Source: Rhizobium sp. CF080
Lineage (GTDB): Bacteria; Pseudomonadota; Alphaproteobacteria; Rhizobiales; Rhizobiaceae
NCBI RefSeq assembly: GCF_000282095.2
Contig: NZ_AKKC02000016.1
Coordinates: forward strand, 248,001 to 312,000
Direction of reading: 5' to 3'
DNA length: 64,000 nucleotides
Shown here: one piece after another, positions 41,654 to 50,277 of the stretch
Layout: each line of letters begins with the position of its first letter
Position numbering within the stretch: position 1 is the stretch's first letter
Made by a program: the position numbers and the translations under genes
Notes under the pieces: model-generated
Databases searched by the model: none
What the model was told of the DNA's origin: nothing
What the model saw: only the letters and a program-made list of their open reading frames with translations

Positions 41654-41890
41654 TCAGGCCTGGGCCTTCTCGATGAACTTCACAGCGTCGCCGACGGTCA
41701 GGATGGAATCCGCAGCGTCGTCGGGGATTTCAACGCCGAATTCTTCCTCGAAAGCCATGACCAGTTCGACGGTGTCGAGCGAGTCCGCACCGAGATCGTC
41801 GATGAAGCTTGCGCCTTCGACGACTTTGTCGGCATCGACGCCGAGGTGGTCAATAACAATTTTCTTCACGCGTTCTGCGATATCGCTCAT
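41654..41890 (-). CDS. acpP: Acyl carrier protein
   Basis: Small acidic carrier of growing acyl chains. It is 78 residues. Ser37 in GADSLDTVELVMAFEEEF receives the phosphopantetheine arm. Helices I-IV are intact. The start MSDIAERVKKIVIDHLG is typical of the rhizobial housekeeping AcpP. The frame upstream of ATG 41890 is not homologous. It lies between fabG (287 bp upstream) and fabF. Confidence 0.98.
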   Translation of the reverse strand: MSDIAERVKKIVIDHLGVDADKVVEGASFIDDLGADSLDTVELVMAFEEEFGVEIPDDAADSILTVGDAVKFIEKAQA

Positions 41891-42177
41891 GTCGGTTTCC
41901 TCGACCTTTGTCTTTATCGAATGCCCGAATGGCATCCGCACCCTGTTAAAAACCTGCGACCGCCGCTTGTTCAGCGCCGATGCGGGCAAACCCGTTCTCC
42001 CCTTTTCAGGTTCCGATCCTATCGCTTTCACGCAATATGACGGCCTGCATTTCAGGGTGACCATTCACAGTCATGGCCCGCTTAACATGGTTTCCGTGTT
42101 CAGCAAAGCCAGAATTTGTTCCATTGCACAGCTGCCAACAACCGATTGCAACGTGTTTTTCCGAAGCCTGGCCTCGA

Positions 42178-42915
42178 TCAGATCATCGCCATGCCGCCGT
42201 TGACATGCAGGGTCTGGCCGGTGACGTAACCCGCCTCGCTGGAGGCGAGATAAAGAACCGCAGAGGCGATGTCCGAACCGGCGCCCATGCGCTTCATCGG
42301 AATGGCGCCAAGGATCGCTTCCTTCTGCTTGTCGTTCAGCTTGCCGGTCATGGCGCTGTCGATGAAGCCCGGCGCGACGCAGTTGACCGTCACGTTGCGG
42401 GTGGCGATTTCCTGGGCGAGCGACTTCGAAAAACCGATCATGCCGGCCTTGGAGGCGCAGTAATTGGTCTGGCCCGGATTGCCGGTGACGCCGACCACCG
42501 AGGTGATGTTGATGATGCGGCCGTAACGGCGACGCATCATTGGATGGGTGAGCTCGCGGGTCAGACGGAAGACGGCCGTCAGGTTGACTTCGAGGACCGC
42601 ATCCCAGTCCTCGTCGCTCATGCGCACGAACAGGCCGTCCTTGGTGATACCGGCATTGTTGACGAGGATGTCGACGCCTTCGAGCTCAGCCTCGGCCTTC
42701 TCGCCGAGCGCCTTCACCTCGGCGCGGTCCGACAGGTTGGCCGGGAAGATTTTTACGCGTTCGCCGAGTTCGGCGGCGAGCGCCTCGAGCTTCTCGACGC
42801 GCGTGCCGTGCAGGCCGACGGTGGCGCCCTGCTTGTGGAGCATCCGGGCGATCTCTTCGCCGAGCCCGCCGGTTGCGCCCGTCACCAATGCCTTGCGGCC
42901 GGTCAAATCAAACAT
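42178..42915 (-). CDS. fabG: 3-oxoacyl-ACP reductase
   Basis: NADPH-dependent ketoreductase of fatty-acid synthesis. It is 245 residues. The cofactor motif is VTGATGGLGEEIA at residues 11-23, NNAG at 86-89, and the catalytic Ser139, Tyr152 and Lys156 (NYCASKAG). It ends GQTLHVNGGMAMI, typical of FabG. ATG 42915 lies 28 bp after the fabD stop, consistent with one operon. Confidence 0.97.
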   Translation of the reverse strand: MFDLTGRKALVTGATGGLGEEIARMLHKQGATVGLHGTRVEKLEALAAELGERVKIFPANLSDRAEVKALGEKAEAELEGVDILVNNAGITKDGLFVRMSDEDWDAVLEVNLTAVFRLTRELTHPMMRRRYGRIINITSVVGVTGNPGQTNYCASKAGMIGFSKSLAQEIATRNVTVNCVAPGFIDSAMTGKLNDKQKEAILGAIPMKRMGAGSDIASAVLYLASSEAGYVTGQTLHVNGGMAMI

Positions 42916-42943
42916 GATCGTGTTCCTTCGCGTGTCTTTGGTT

Positions 42944-43891
42944 TCAGCCGAGAATGGCTGTGAGCGCGGCTTCGATATCGGCCGGCGTGTTGACGGCAAT
43001 GCCGGAGATATTCTTGTCGATGCGGCGGGCAAGGCCGGTCAGCACTTTTCCCGAGCCGATCTCGTAAAGGGTGGTGATGCCGTTGGCGCCGAACCATTCC
43101 ACCGTCTCGCGCCAGCGCACCTGGCCGGTCACCTGGGTGACGAGCAGCTTGGCGATCTCGTCGGCGTCGTAGACCGGCACCGCCCGGACGTTTGCGACGA
43201 CCGGCACGACCGGGTTGTTCTTCTCCACCTTGTCGAGCGCGTGGCGCATGGCGTCGGCGGCCGGTGCCATCAGGTCGCTGTGGAAGGGTGCGGAGACCGG
43301 CAGCATGATGGCGCGCTTGGCGCCCTTTTCTGTCGCAAGCGCAGCCGCCTTTTCGACAGCCGCCTTGGAGCCGGAGATGACCAGCTGGCCGCCGCCATTG
43401 TCGTTGGCGATCTGGCAGACGCCGGCATCGCGCGCTGTATTGCAGATGGCGTCGACGTCACCGTGTTCGAGGCCGATGATTGCCGCCATAGCGCCCTGCC
43501 CGACCGGAACCGCCGACTGCATCGCATCGCCGCGGATGCGCAGCAGGCGTGCCGTATCGGCCAGCGAGAACGTGCCGGCGGCACACAGCGCCGAATATTC
43601 GCCGAGCGAATGACCGGCGACGAAGGCGACCTTGTCGGCGAGCTTCAGGCCGCGCGCTTCCATGACCCGGACCGCCGCGACCGAAACCGCCATCAGCGCC
43701 GGCTGCGCATTGGCGGTCAGCGTCAGCGTTTCTTCCGGGCCGTTCCACATGATTTCGGAGAGTTTCTGGCCGAGCGCCTCGTCGACTTCATCGAAGACGG
43801 CACGGGCTTCGGGAAAAGCCTCCGCCAGATCCTTGCCCATGCCGACGGCCTGGCTGCCCTGGCCGGGGAACGTGAATGCGATCGTGCTCAT
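42944..43891 (-). CDS. fabD: Malonyl-CoA--ACP transacylase
   Basis: Loads malonyl units onto ACP. It is 315 residues. It begins with FTFPGQGSQAVGMGKDL. The active-site serine is Ser95 in VAGHSLGEYSAL, and the oxyanion-side LPVSAPFHSDLM holds the catalytic histidine. It is the first gene of the minus-strand fatty-acid block and is divergent from an aldo/keto reductase, with 165 bp between the two starts. Confidence 0.97.
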   Translation of the reverse strand: MSTIAFTFPGQGSQAVGMGKDLAEAFPEARAVFDEVDEALGQKLSEIMWNGPEETLTLTANAQPALMAVSVAAVRVMEARGLKLADKVAFVAGHSLGEYSALCAAGTFSLADTARLLRIRGDAMQSAVPVGQGAMAAIIGLEHGDVDAICNTARDAGVCQIANDNGGGQLVISGSKAAVEKAAALATEKGAKRAIMLPVSAPFHSDLMAPAADAMRHALDKVEKNNPVVPVVANVRAVPVYDADEIAKLLVTQVTGQVRWRETVEWFGANGITTLYEIGSGKVLTGLARRIDKNISGIAVNTPADIEAALTAILG

Positions 43892-44056
43892 GGGGATGAT
43901 TTCCTTCCCTTATGTTTTGCCTTTCCATTCACATTCCGGCCCGGAGAGTCAAGGGCAGCACGGTTTTCGGGACCGTTTACGTCCCGTTGTCCCCTTGCGC
44001 TTCGTCAAATCCCGCTTAGAGTGCCGCCGACTTTTTGAGGACGGGATCTCATTTCC

Positions 44057-45103
44057 ATGAAGTATAGGAAACTCGGCCGCACGGATTTTTCCGTGTCGGA
44101 AATCTGCCTTGGCACCATGACCTGGGGCACCCAGAACTCGGAGGCCGAAGCCCACGAGCAGATGGACCACGCGTTCGAGAACGGCATCAATTTCTTCGAC
44201 ACCGCCGAACTCTATCCGACAACGCCGGCAGGTCCCGCCACCTATGGCCGGACCGAGGAATATATCGGCACCTGGCTGAAGAAGAATGCAGCCAAGCGCA
44301 AGGACCTGATCCTCGCCACGAAGATCGCCGGCGGTGGCCGTCCGCATATCCGCGAGGGTCGCGAGATCGAGGCCGCCACCATCCGCCAGGCGGTTGATGC
44401 CAGCCTTGCACGCCTGCAGACCGATTATCTCGATCTCTACCAGATCCACTGGCCGAACCGCGGCACCTTCCATTTCCGCAATTCCTGGACCTTCGACGTT
44501 TCGAAGCAGGACCGCGACAAGGCGGCGGCCGAAATCGCCGAAATCCTCGAAACGCTCGGCGAACTGGTGAAGGAAGGCAAGCTGCGCGCCGTCGGCCTTT
44601 CCAACGAAAGCGCCTGGGGGGCAATGAAATACCTGCGCCTGTCGGAGAAAAAAGGCCTGCCGCGCATCGCCTCGCTGCAGAACGAATACAATCTCCTCTA
44701 CCGGCATTTCGATCTCGACCTCGCCGAGGTCGCCCATCACGAGGATGTCGGGCTGATGGCCTATTCGCCGCTCGCCGCCGGCCTCCTCACCGGCAAGTAC
44801 CAGAACGGCGCAAGGCCGGAAGGGTCCCGCGCGACGATCAACACGGATCTCGGCGGCCGCCTGACGCCCTACCAGGAGCCGGCGGTGAAGGCCTATATCG
44901 GGGTCGCCGAAAAGCACGGCCTCGACCCGGCCCAGATGGCGCTCGCCTTCTGCCTGTCGCGCCCCTTCATGGCCGCGGCCATCATCGGCGCGACGTCGAT
45001 GGCCCAGCTGAAGCACGACATGGCGGCTGCGGAACTTAAGCTGTCGGACGAGGTGATGAAGGACATCGCCGAGGTCCATCGGCAGTGGCCGATGCCGCTC
45101 TGA
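44057..45103 (+). CDS. Aldo/keto reductase (Tas-like)
   Basis: A 348-residue NADP-dependent reductase with a TIM-barrel pattern. The catalytic set includes Asp48 and Tyr53 (FFDTAELYPT), the lysine of LILATKIAG, and a later histidine (YQIHWPN). The N-terminus MKYRKLGRTDFSVSEICLGTMTWG and the length resemble E. coli Tas. The cofactor-binding end is VAEKHGLDPAQMALAFCLS, then AAIIGATSMAQLK. The physiological substrate is unknown. A clean terminator follows. Confidence 0.92.
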   Translation: MKYRKLGRTDFSVSEICLGTMTWGTQNSEAEAHEQMDHAFENGINFFDTAELYPTTPAGPATYGRTEEYIGTWLKKNAAKRKDLILATKIAGGGRPHIREGREIEAATIRQAVDASLARLQTDYLDLYQIHWPNRGTFHFRNSWTFDVSKQDRDKAAAEIAEILETLGELVKEGKLRAVGLSNESAWGAMKYLRLSEKKGLPRIASLQNEYNLLYRHFDLDLAEVAHHEDVGLMAYSPLAAGLLTGKYQNGARPEGSRATINTDLGGRLTPYQEPAVKAYIGVAEKHGLDPAQMALAFCLSRPFMAAAIIGATSMAQLKHDMAAAELKLSDEVMKDIAEVHRQWPMPL

Positions 45104-45129
45104 TCCGGCGATCTTCGCGTTTGGTTCGA

Positions 45130-45162
45130 GGGATGCTCTGCAGACGCAAAGCATCCCTTTTT
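45130..45162 (+). terminator. Rho-independent terminator of the aldo/keto reductase gene
   Basis: GGGATGCT and AGCATCCC form an 8-bp perfect stem with a 12-nt loop, followed by TTTTT. It lies 27 bp past the stop codon. Confidence 0.85.
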
Positions 45163-45237
45163 CTTTACGAAGCGCTTACCGCGCAAAGCGATGCCGCTGT
45201 CTTGCGGCCCTCGGCTCCTATAATCTGTTCTCAATCA

Positions 45238-46233
45238 ATGTCCGGTATGATGGCGGCATATGAAAGACGGGACCTGCGGCCTCTGACGGGCCGCATGCCG
45301 GAGGACGGAGCCATCACCAGCATCACCAACTCGTTCTACCGGAACTCCAATGCGGGCGCCTATGCCTCGCTGCTGTTTTCCGGTTCGTCCATTTCGGCGA
45401 GCCCGTCGTCAGGTAGCAGCCAGGGTTTCACCTCCGGCAGCGCGGGCGGCATCGAGCCCGACACGCAGGGGCCGGCGCAGCGGGCGTTGGCGCGGATCGT
45501 CGAGATCCTCGCGCTCGGCAACGCCGACGACACGTCCGAGGTGAGTGTCAGCGAGAGCCTCGGCTATATCACCCACGCTTCCGGCAGCGAAGGCGACGAC
45601 AGCCTGACGATGACCGGCCGGGCCGTCTACAATGTCGATAGCGGCGCCGGTGACGATACGTTGAAAATCAAGACCGCCTCGCTCTCAGGCGTCGATGCCG
45701 GCGAAGGCGCCGACAAGATCGAGGCGAAGGCAGACCTTTTGCGCGCGATAGACGGCGGCGCAGGCAAGGACGACATCCAGCTTGCAGGAAAGCTGGCGAT
45801 GGAGATTTCGGGCGGCGACGGTGCCGACAGCATCCGGATCTCGGCCGAGACGATGACCGGCATCGATGGCGGCGACGGCGACGATACGCTCTATCTCGAA
45901 GGACGCCGCATCTTTGCCTCCGGCGGCGCCGGCAACGACACCGTGACCATCCACCAGACGGGCAAACCGGCCGGCAGGGGCGTCGTCGAATACACGTTCG
46001 GCAAGAATGGCGGCCAGGACACGATCGCTTCCGACGGGCCGATCTCGCTGCGGTTCGACGGCTATTTCGAGAAGGACGTCAGCATTTCCGTCAAGGACAA
46101 CGTGCTGACCGCCTCTTTCAAGGGTTCGGACGACAAGATCACGGTGACGCTCGACGAGAAGGCGCTGAAGGGCAGTGCCCTCACTTATGGCTTCTCCTTC
46201 GACAGGGGACAATCGATCCTCAAGATCGGCTGA
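45238..46233 (+). CDS. Protein with 19-residue RTX-like glycine/aspartate repeats
   Basis: About 331 residues from ATG 45238, though the start is uncertain (ATG 45247, 45250 and 45294 are alternatives). A Ser/Gly-rich head is followed by a repeat block (nucleotides about 45589-45950) with units starting G-x-G-x-D-x-(I/L): EGDDSL, AGDDTL, EGADKI, AGKDDI, DGADSI, DGDDTL, AGNDTV. Five spacings are exactly 19 residues and one is 18. That is about two RTX nonamers per unit with every second one degenerate, suggesting a calcium-binding beta helix. No N-terminal signal is seen, as expected for type I secretion substrates. A TATAAT lies 14 bp before ATG 45238. Confidence 0.75.
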   Translation: MSGMMAAYERRDLRPLTGRMPEDGAITSITNSFYRNSNAGAYASLLFSGSSISASPSSGSSQGFTSGSAGGIEPDTQGPAQRALARIVEILALGNADDTSEVSVSESLGYITHASGSEGDDSLTMTGRAVYNVDSGAGDDTLKIKTASLSGVDAGEGADKIEAKADLLRAIDGGAGKDDIQLAGKLAMEISGGDGADSIRISAETMTGIDGGDGDDTLYLEGRRIFASGGAGNDTVTIHQTGKPAGRGVVEYTFGKNGGQDTIASDGPISLRFDGYFEKDVSISVKDNVLTASFKGSDDKITVTLDEKALKGSALTYGFSFDRGQSILKIG

Positions 46234-46280
46234 TCCAACCTCCCAAGCAAAAGCATGCCCTCCCTGGGGACATTATTGGG

Positions 46281-46307
46281 GATATCGCCGGTTTTCCCGG
46301 CGATATC
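46281..46307. terminator. Inverted repeat between convergent genes
   Basis: GATATCGCCGG and CCGGCGATATC form an 11-bp perfect stem with a 5-nt loop between the RTX-like gene (stop 46233) and the haem peroxidase gene (stop 46328). The place suits a shared terminator, although a long T-run is missing. Confidence 0.7.
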
Positions 46308-46327
46308 TGATGGTTATGTCCGACAGT

Positions 46328-47947
46328 TCATTCCGTCGGCGGTGCCGCGGGCTCGACGACGGGTTCGGGAACCGGCACCGGTGCCGGGCGGAACGGTGCG
46401 GCATCGACCGGCAGGCCCGACAGGCGGATGATGGTCGGAAGCCCCCATTTGCGGCCGTTGACCTGTTCATCGGCATTGAGGCCAGGCTGACCGGCTGCCG
46501 TCAGGTCTACCTCGACGCTGTCGAGCAGTTCGTCCTTGTCCGGTGTCCATCCGGGTTCCAGATTGAAGAACGACAGCGGATCGCCCTTCAGCAGCCCTGC
46601 GAACGTCGCCGCGACGATGATCGAGCCGAGCGTTCCCAGCCGATCGCCGGCCCCGCCGACGGTCAGCGTCGAGCCCTCGACCTGGGCATCGAACTCTGCC
46701 TCCCGCAGGATGTAGTACCAGAGGGCCTCCCGCTCATCCTCGTTGATCCTGATGACCGGAATGTCGAGCAGCTTGGCGACCTCGATCGCCGACGGCAGCT
46801 GCATCCTGACGCCGCGTACCAGATTGCGGGCGGCAAGCACGTTGAGGATCTTGGTGTTGTCGCCCGGCTTGTCGGGATCCTCCGGCAGTTCGCGCAGCGC
46901 ATTCGCCAGCACGCCGTCGAATTTGCGGGCGACCTGCGGGAATGTCGGCCGGACCGAGGACGACATCCTGAGGAACCAGTCCCACTGCACGACACGGTCC
47001 GGGTGCAGCGCGCGAAACCCTCTGAGGTCCTCGGCATTGAACTTGAAGGTCGGCGTGAAGACGCCGACGCCCTTGGCGAAATTCGTCTGGTAACCGTTGC
47101 GCACCAGCGAGTGCCCGAACCGATAGGCGGCGACCGAAAACTCCAGCGGCATGAACGGATTGTTCTTCCAGTCATAGACGTCTTCGTAGCCGAGCTCCCA
47201 GGAGGTTCGCCCGTTGCCGGCGTCGCGATCCTTGCGAAGCGCCCGCTTGTGGACGGAGGGATCGCAGATGCGGGCCATGTAGTCATGCCAGATAATCCAC
47301 TGGTAGAGCCGCCGCAGCGTCTTCCGTGCCGCCTCGAAGGCCTTCCTGGACGACATGCCCTTCTTGACCGCCGCCTTGACGAGCGTGTTATGGGCCAGAA
47401 GGAAGGCCAGGTGCAGCTGGGCGACGATGGCGTTCTCATCATTGCGCGGGTCGCCGATCAGAGCGGTATCCTGGCCTGCGGCGCGCGGAAGATCCTTGAA
47501 CGGCGTGCCGGCGATCTCGCCGATCCGAAAACAGCCCGGCGCCGCCTTGTCGTAGAGATAGGGCTGCGCATCAGGCCCCTGTCCGTAGATGCAATCGAGA
47601 TCGAGCCGCGGCGTCCGGAAGTTATGAAGCCGGTTCGGATCGAGCTCCGCCTCGCTGAGCGGCGTCGTGTCCAGCGTCAGGTCATGGTCGATGAACTGAC
47701 CGAAATAGACGTAACCGGACGGAAGTTTGGAGTCGCCCGCAGGCGGCGCCGTCGTATCGACCATCTTGGTCGCGACGAAATTCATGAAATAGGCTTCGAG
47801 CGCAGCAGCACTACCTATCCCTGCGCCTGTAAAACCGGTTGTATCCGGCTCCCAGCCCGGAAGCTCGGGAAACAACCGCCCGAAACCTCCTTGGTAAAAT
47901 CGAGAACGTGGCGCGGTTACTTCAAAGTTCTTCTCTCCATGATGCAT
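46328..47947 (-). CDS. Animal-type haem peroxidase
   Basis: A 539-residue member of the peroxidase-cyclooxygenase superfamily. The distal histidine is His88 in YFGQFIDHDLTL, with the preceding glutamine also conserved. GDPRNDENAIV (Arg168, Glu171) matches the catalytic Arg-x-x-Glu of myeloperoxidase. The proximal haem ligand is His279 in AAYRFGHSLVR. No signal peptide is present. ATG 47947 follows AGGGGAA. Bacterial members are uncommon and often linked to RTX-type secreted proteins; an RTX-like protein is encoded convergently next door. A role in halide or phenol oxidation, or in competition, is an inference. Confidence 0.92.
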   Translation of the reverse strand: MHHGEKNFEVTAPRSRFYQGGFGRLFPELPGWEPDTTGFTGAGIGSAAALEAYFMNFVATKMVDTTAPPAGDSKLPSGYVYFGQFIDHDLTLDTTPLSEAELDPNRLHNFRTPRLDLDCIYGQGPDAQPYLYDKAAPGCFRIGEIAGTPFKDLPRAAGQDTALIGDPRNDENAIVAQLHLAFLLAHNTLVKAAVKKGMSSRKAFEAARKTLRRLYQWIIWHDYMARICDPSVHKRALRKDRDAGNGRTSWELGYEDVYDWKNNPFMPLEFSVAAYRFGHSLVRNGYQTNFAKGVGVFTPTFKFNAEDLRGFRALHPDRVVQWDWFLRMSSSVRPTFPQVARKFDGVLANALRELPEDPDKPGDNTKILNVLAARNLVRGVRMQLPSAIEVAKLLDIPVIRINEDEREALWYYILREAEFDAQVEGSTLTVGGAGDRLGTLGSIIVAATFAGLLKGDPLSFFNLEPGWTPDKDELLDSVEVDLTAAGQPGLNADEQVNGRKWGLPTIIRLSGLPVDAAPFRPAPVPVPEPVVEPAAPPTE

Positions 47948-48100
47948 AACAAATTCCCCTCCACCTTGGTTGAATACCCTCCAGCATTTTTCCCGCGGCA
48001 GACTATACTCCAATTACTCGCATTTTCAACCTTTATGACTGTTAACTCTACCTTAAGTATAATTTAGGCATCGCTAATTGAATACATTCGAGGAACCACC

Positions 48101-48129
48101 CTTGCCTTCTCTTCAAAAATCCGTATAAG
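48101..48129 (+). promoter_or_regulatory. Sigma-70 promoter of the rpsF operon
   Basis: CTTGCC, 17 bp, then TATAAG match the rhizobial housekeeping consensus (CTTGAC-N17-CTATAT) well. It lies about 225 bp upstream of rpsF and implies a long leader RNA. Confidence 0.75.
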
Positions 48130-48170
48130 CGCGCTGTTCGCAACACCCGGTCTTCTGGCTGGTGGCTGAA

Positions 48171-48226
48171 CGGAGGGCAGGTTTGCCGAAAGGCAAGCCG
48201 CAGGGACCATAGGGTCCAAGCCTCCC
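48171..48226 (+). promoter_or_regulatory. Structured leader RNA upstream of rpsF
   Basis: GGAGG (48172-48176) can pair with CCTCC (48221-48225) and encloses two hairpins. The first is GGTTTGCC with GGCAAGCC closed by a GAAA tetraloop (48180-48199), the second GGACC with GGTCC around ATAG (48204-48217). A branched fold of this type in the leader of the S6-S18 operon could be a ribosomal-protein autoregulatory site, as in other bacteria where the S6:S18 complex binds the rpsF leader. That function is inferred. Confidence 0.55.
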
Positions 48227-48353
48227 GTGTCTCCGCTCTCGACCGTCTCGATACAACACTTTTCTTGGGTACGGGTTTCCCCGTTCAGGAGCTGTCGTTG
48301 AGGCTTAGCCGCCGAGGTCCGGGTAGACAACCGCAAGAAAAGGCAAAGCTTAC

Positions 48354-48833
48354 ATGGCTCTTTACGAACACGTATTCCTTGCCCGGCAGGATATGTCCGC
48401 TCAGCAGGTTGATGCCCTCGTCGAACAGTACAAGGGCGTCATCGAAGCTAACGGCGGCAAAGTCGGGCGCATTGAAAACTGGGGCCTCAAGTCCCTCACC
48501 TACCGCATCGCCAAGAACCGCAAGGCTCATTACGCGCTGATGGACATCGACGCACCGGCTCCGGCCGTGCATGAGATGGAACGCCAGATGCGCATCAACG
48601 AAGACGTTCTCCGCTACATGACGATCGCCGTCGAGAAGCATGAAGAAGGTCCGTCCGCGATGATGCAGAAGCGCGACCGTGACGACCGTCCGCGCCGCGA
48701 TGGCGACGACCGCGGCCCGCGCCGCGAATTCGGCGACCGTCCTCCGCGCCGCGAAGGCGGCTTCGGCGACCGTCCGGACCGTGGTCCGCGTGAAGGCGGC
48801 TTCGAGCGCCGTCCGCGCGAAGACCGTGCGTAA
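48354..48833 (+). CDS. rpsF: 30S ribosomal protein S6
   Basis: Binds 16S rRNA with S18 on the platform of the small subunit. The folded domain is residues 1-100 (MALYEHVFLARQDMSAQQVD; GLKSLTYRIAKNRKAHYALM). It is followed by an unusually long tail of about 55 residues made of repeated Arg, Asp, Gly and Pro (RPRRDGDDRGPRREFGDR and similar), for a total of 159. E. coli S6 is 131-135 with a glutamate tail. It is the first gene of rpsF-rpsR-DUF2232-rplI. Confidence 0.98.
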   Translation: MALYEHVFLARQDMSAQQVDALVEQYKGVIEANGGKVGRIENWGLKSLTYRIAKNRKAHYALMDIDAPAPAVHEMERQMRINEDVLRYMTIAVEKHEEGPSAMMQKRDRDDRPRRDGDDRGPRREFGDRPPRREGGFGDRPDRGPREGGFERRPREDRA

Positions 48834-48855
48834 TAGAGGCTAAGGAGAAAAGACC

Positions 48856-49110
48856 ATGGCTGACGTATCATCATCCTCCTCCCAGGCACGCCGTCCGTTC
48901 CATCGCCGCCGCAAGACCTGCCCGTTCTCGGGTGCCAATGCGCCGAAGATCGACTACAAGGACGTACGCCTCCTGCAGCGCTACATTTCCGAGCGCGGCA
49001 AGATCGTTCCGTCGCGCATCACGGCCGTTTCCCAGAAGAAGCAGCGCGAACTCGCCCAGGCGATCAAGCGCGCCCGCTTCCTCGGCCTGCTGCCCTACGT
49101 AGTAGCATAA
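48856..49110 (+). CDS. rpsR: 30S ribosomal protein S18
   Basis: 84 residues. The conserved core is CPFSGANAPKIDYKDVRLLQ, then RYISERGKIVPSRITAVS and KKQRELAQAIKRARFLGLL. It pairs with S6. A strong ribosome binding site (AAGGAGAAAAGACC) precedes ATG 48856, 22 bp after the rpsF stop. A hairpin follows the stop. Confidence 0.98.
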   Translation: MADVSSSSSQARRPFHRRRKTCPFSGANAPKIDYKDVRLLQRYISERGKIVPSRITAVSQKKQRELAQAIKRARFLGLLPYVVA

Positions 49111-49123
49111 TTCAGAACACCGG

Positions 49124-49148
49124 ACCCGCTGATCAAAAGTCAGCGGGT
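49124..49148 (+). terminator. Hairpin after rpsR
   Basis: ACCCGCTGA and TCAGCGGGT form a 9-bp perfect stem with a 7-nt loop, 14 bp past the rpsR stop. Only a short TTC follows, so it may attenuate rather than end transcription into the DUF2232 and rplI genes, and may also protect the 3' end of the S6-S18 message. Confidence 0.6.
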
Positions 49149-49269
49149 TCATCCCTTCCGCGATGGGCGCGGATCGGAACCTCTAAAACCCCATGTTGGG
49201 GATGAAGCGCCTGAGAGATCGATTCAGGACTTGTCCCCTAACTGCTTCCAAAAGCAGGACAGCGAGACC

Positions 49270-50259
49270 GTGACGAACAAGTTACAGACAGTGCTGCCGA
49301 CCGGCATTCTTGCCGGCATTGCCGCCACCCTGCTCGTGCTGGGTGCGAATGCGCAGCTGTCTTTTGCGTCCCTGCTTTACGCCGCCTCCTCGCTTCCGAT
49401 CTTCATTGCCGGCCTCGGCTGGGGCAATCGCGCCGCGACCATCGGCATCGTGACGGCCGGCGTCCTCGGCGCCATCCTCGTCTCGCCGATGTTTGCGGTC
49501 GCCATGGCGGTGTTCACGCTGATCCCGGCGGGCTGGCTTTCGCATCTCGCGAACCTCGCGCGTCCCGCCTCCGAACTCGGCGGCCCGGACAACCTGATGG
49601 CCTGGTACCCGATCTCGGATATCCTCCTGCATCTGTGCGGCCTGGTGACGATCGCCGTCATCGCGCTCGGAGTGGCGATCGGCTACGGCCCGGAACTCAC
49701 CGACCGGATGGTCGACGCGATGACCGCGGCCCTGCAGGCCCAGGAACCTGCCTTTACGCCGGAACCGGCGGGCATGGCGCAGACCAAGGCGCTTTTGGTT
49801 CTGATGCTGCCGCTCGTCCAGGGCGGCGTCTGGGTGGTGCTGCTGTTTGCCGCCTTCTACATCGCCGTGCGCATCGTCTCGCGTTCCGGCCGGGCGCTGC
49901 GTCCGCGCGAAGACATGCCGTCGGCGCTCCGGATGAACCGGCACGCGATCTTCATCTTCCTCGGCGGCATCGTGCTCGCTTTCCTGGGCGGCGTTCCGGC
50001 AATGATCGGCGCGACCATCTGCGGCACGTTCGGCGCCGGCTTCCTGATGGCGGGTTTCGCCTCCTTGCACTTCCGCAGCCTCGGCAAGGACTGGCGCATC
50101 CCGGCCCTCGTCCTCTGCTATCTCTCTTCCATGCTTGTCCTGCCGGCGATCGCGATCCTCATCCTGGGGCTTTCCGACACAAGGCGGACGATCGCGCTGA
50201 CCCCGCTCAAAGCCGGCGCGAGCCCCGACAACAAGACTACCGACAACAAGATTGACTGA
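49270..50259 (+). CDS. DUF2232 membrane protein
   Basis: A 329-residue inner-membrane protein with about eight hydrophobic helices (LPTGILAGIAATLLVLGANA at the start, FLMAGFASLHFRSLGKDWRI near the end). Proteins with this domain lie between rpsR and rplI in many Rhizobiales; the function is unknown. The start is probably GTG 49270. A TTG at 49231 is the alternative, since no ATG begins the frame. It is 18 bp upstream of rplI and co-transcribed with it. Confidence 0.88.
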   Translation: MTNKLQTVLPTGILAGIAATLLVLGANAQLSFASLLYAASSLPIFIAGLGWGNRAATIGIVTAGVLGAILVSPMFAVAMAVFTLIPAGWLSHLANLARPASELGGPDNLMAWYPISDILLHLCGLVTIAVIALGVAIGYGPELTDRMVDAMTAALQAQEPAFTPEPAGMAQTKALLVLMLPLVQGGVWVVLLFAAFYIAVRIVSRSGRALRPREDMPSALRMNRHAIFIFLGGIVLAFLGGVPAMIGATICGTFGAGFLMAGFASLHFRSLGKDWRIPALVLCYLSSMLVLPAIAILILGLSDTRRTIALTPLKAGASPDNKTTDNKID

Positions 50260-50277
50260 TCGAAAGGAAACCTAACC

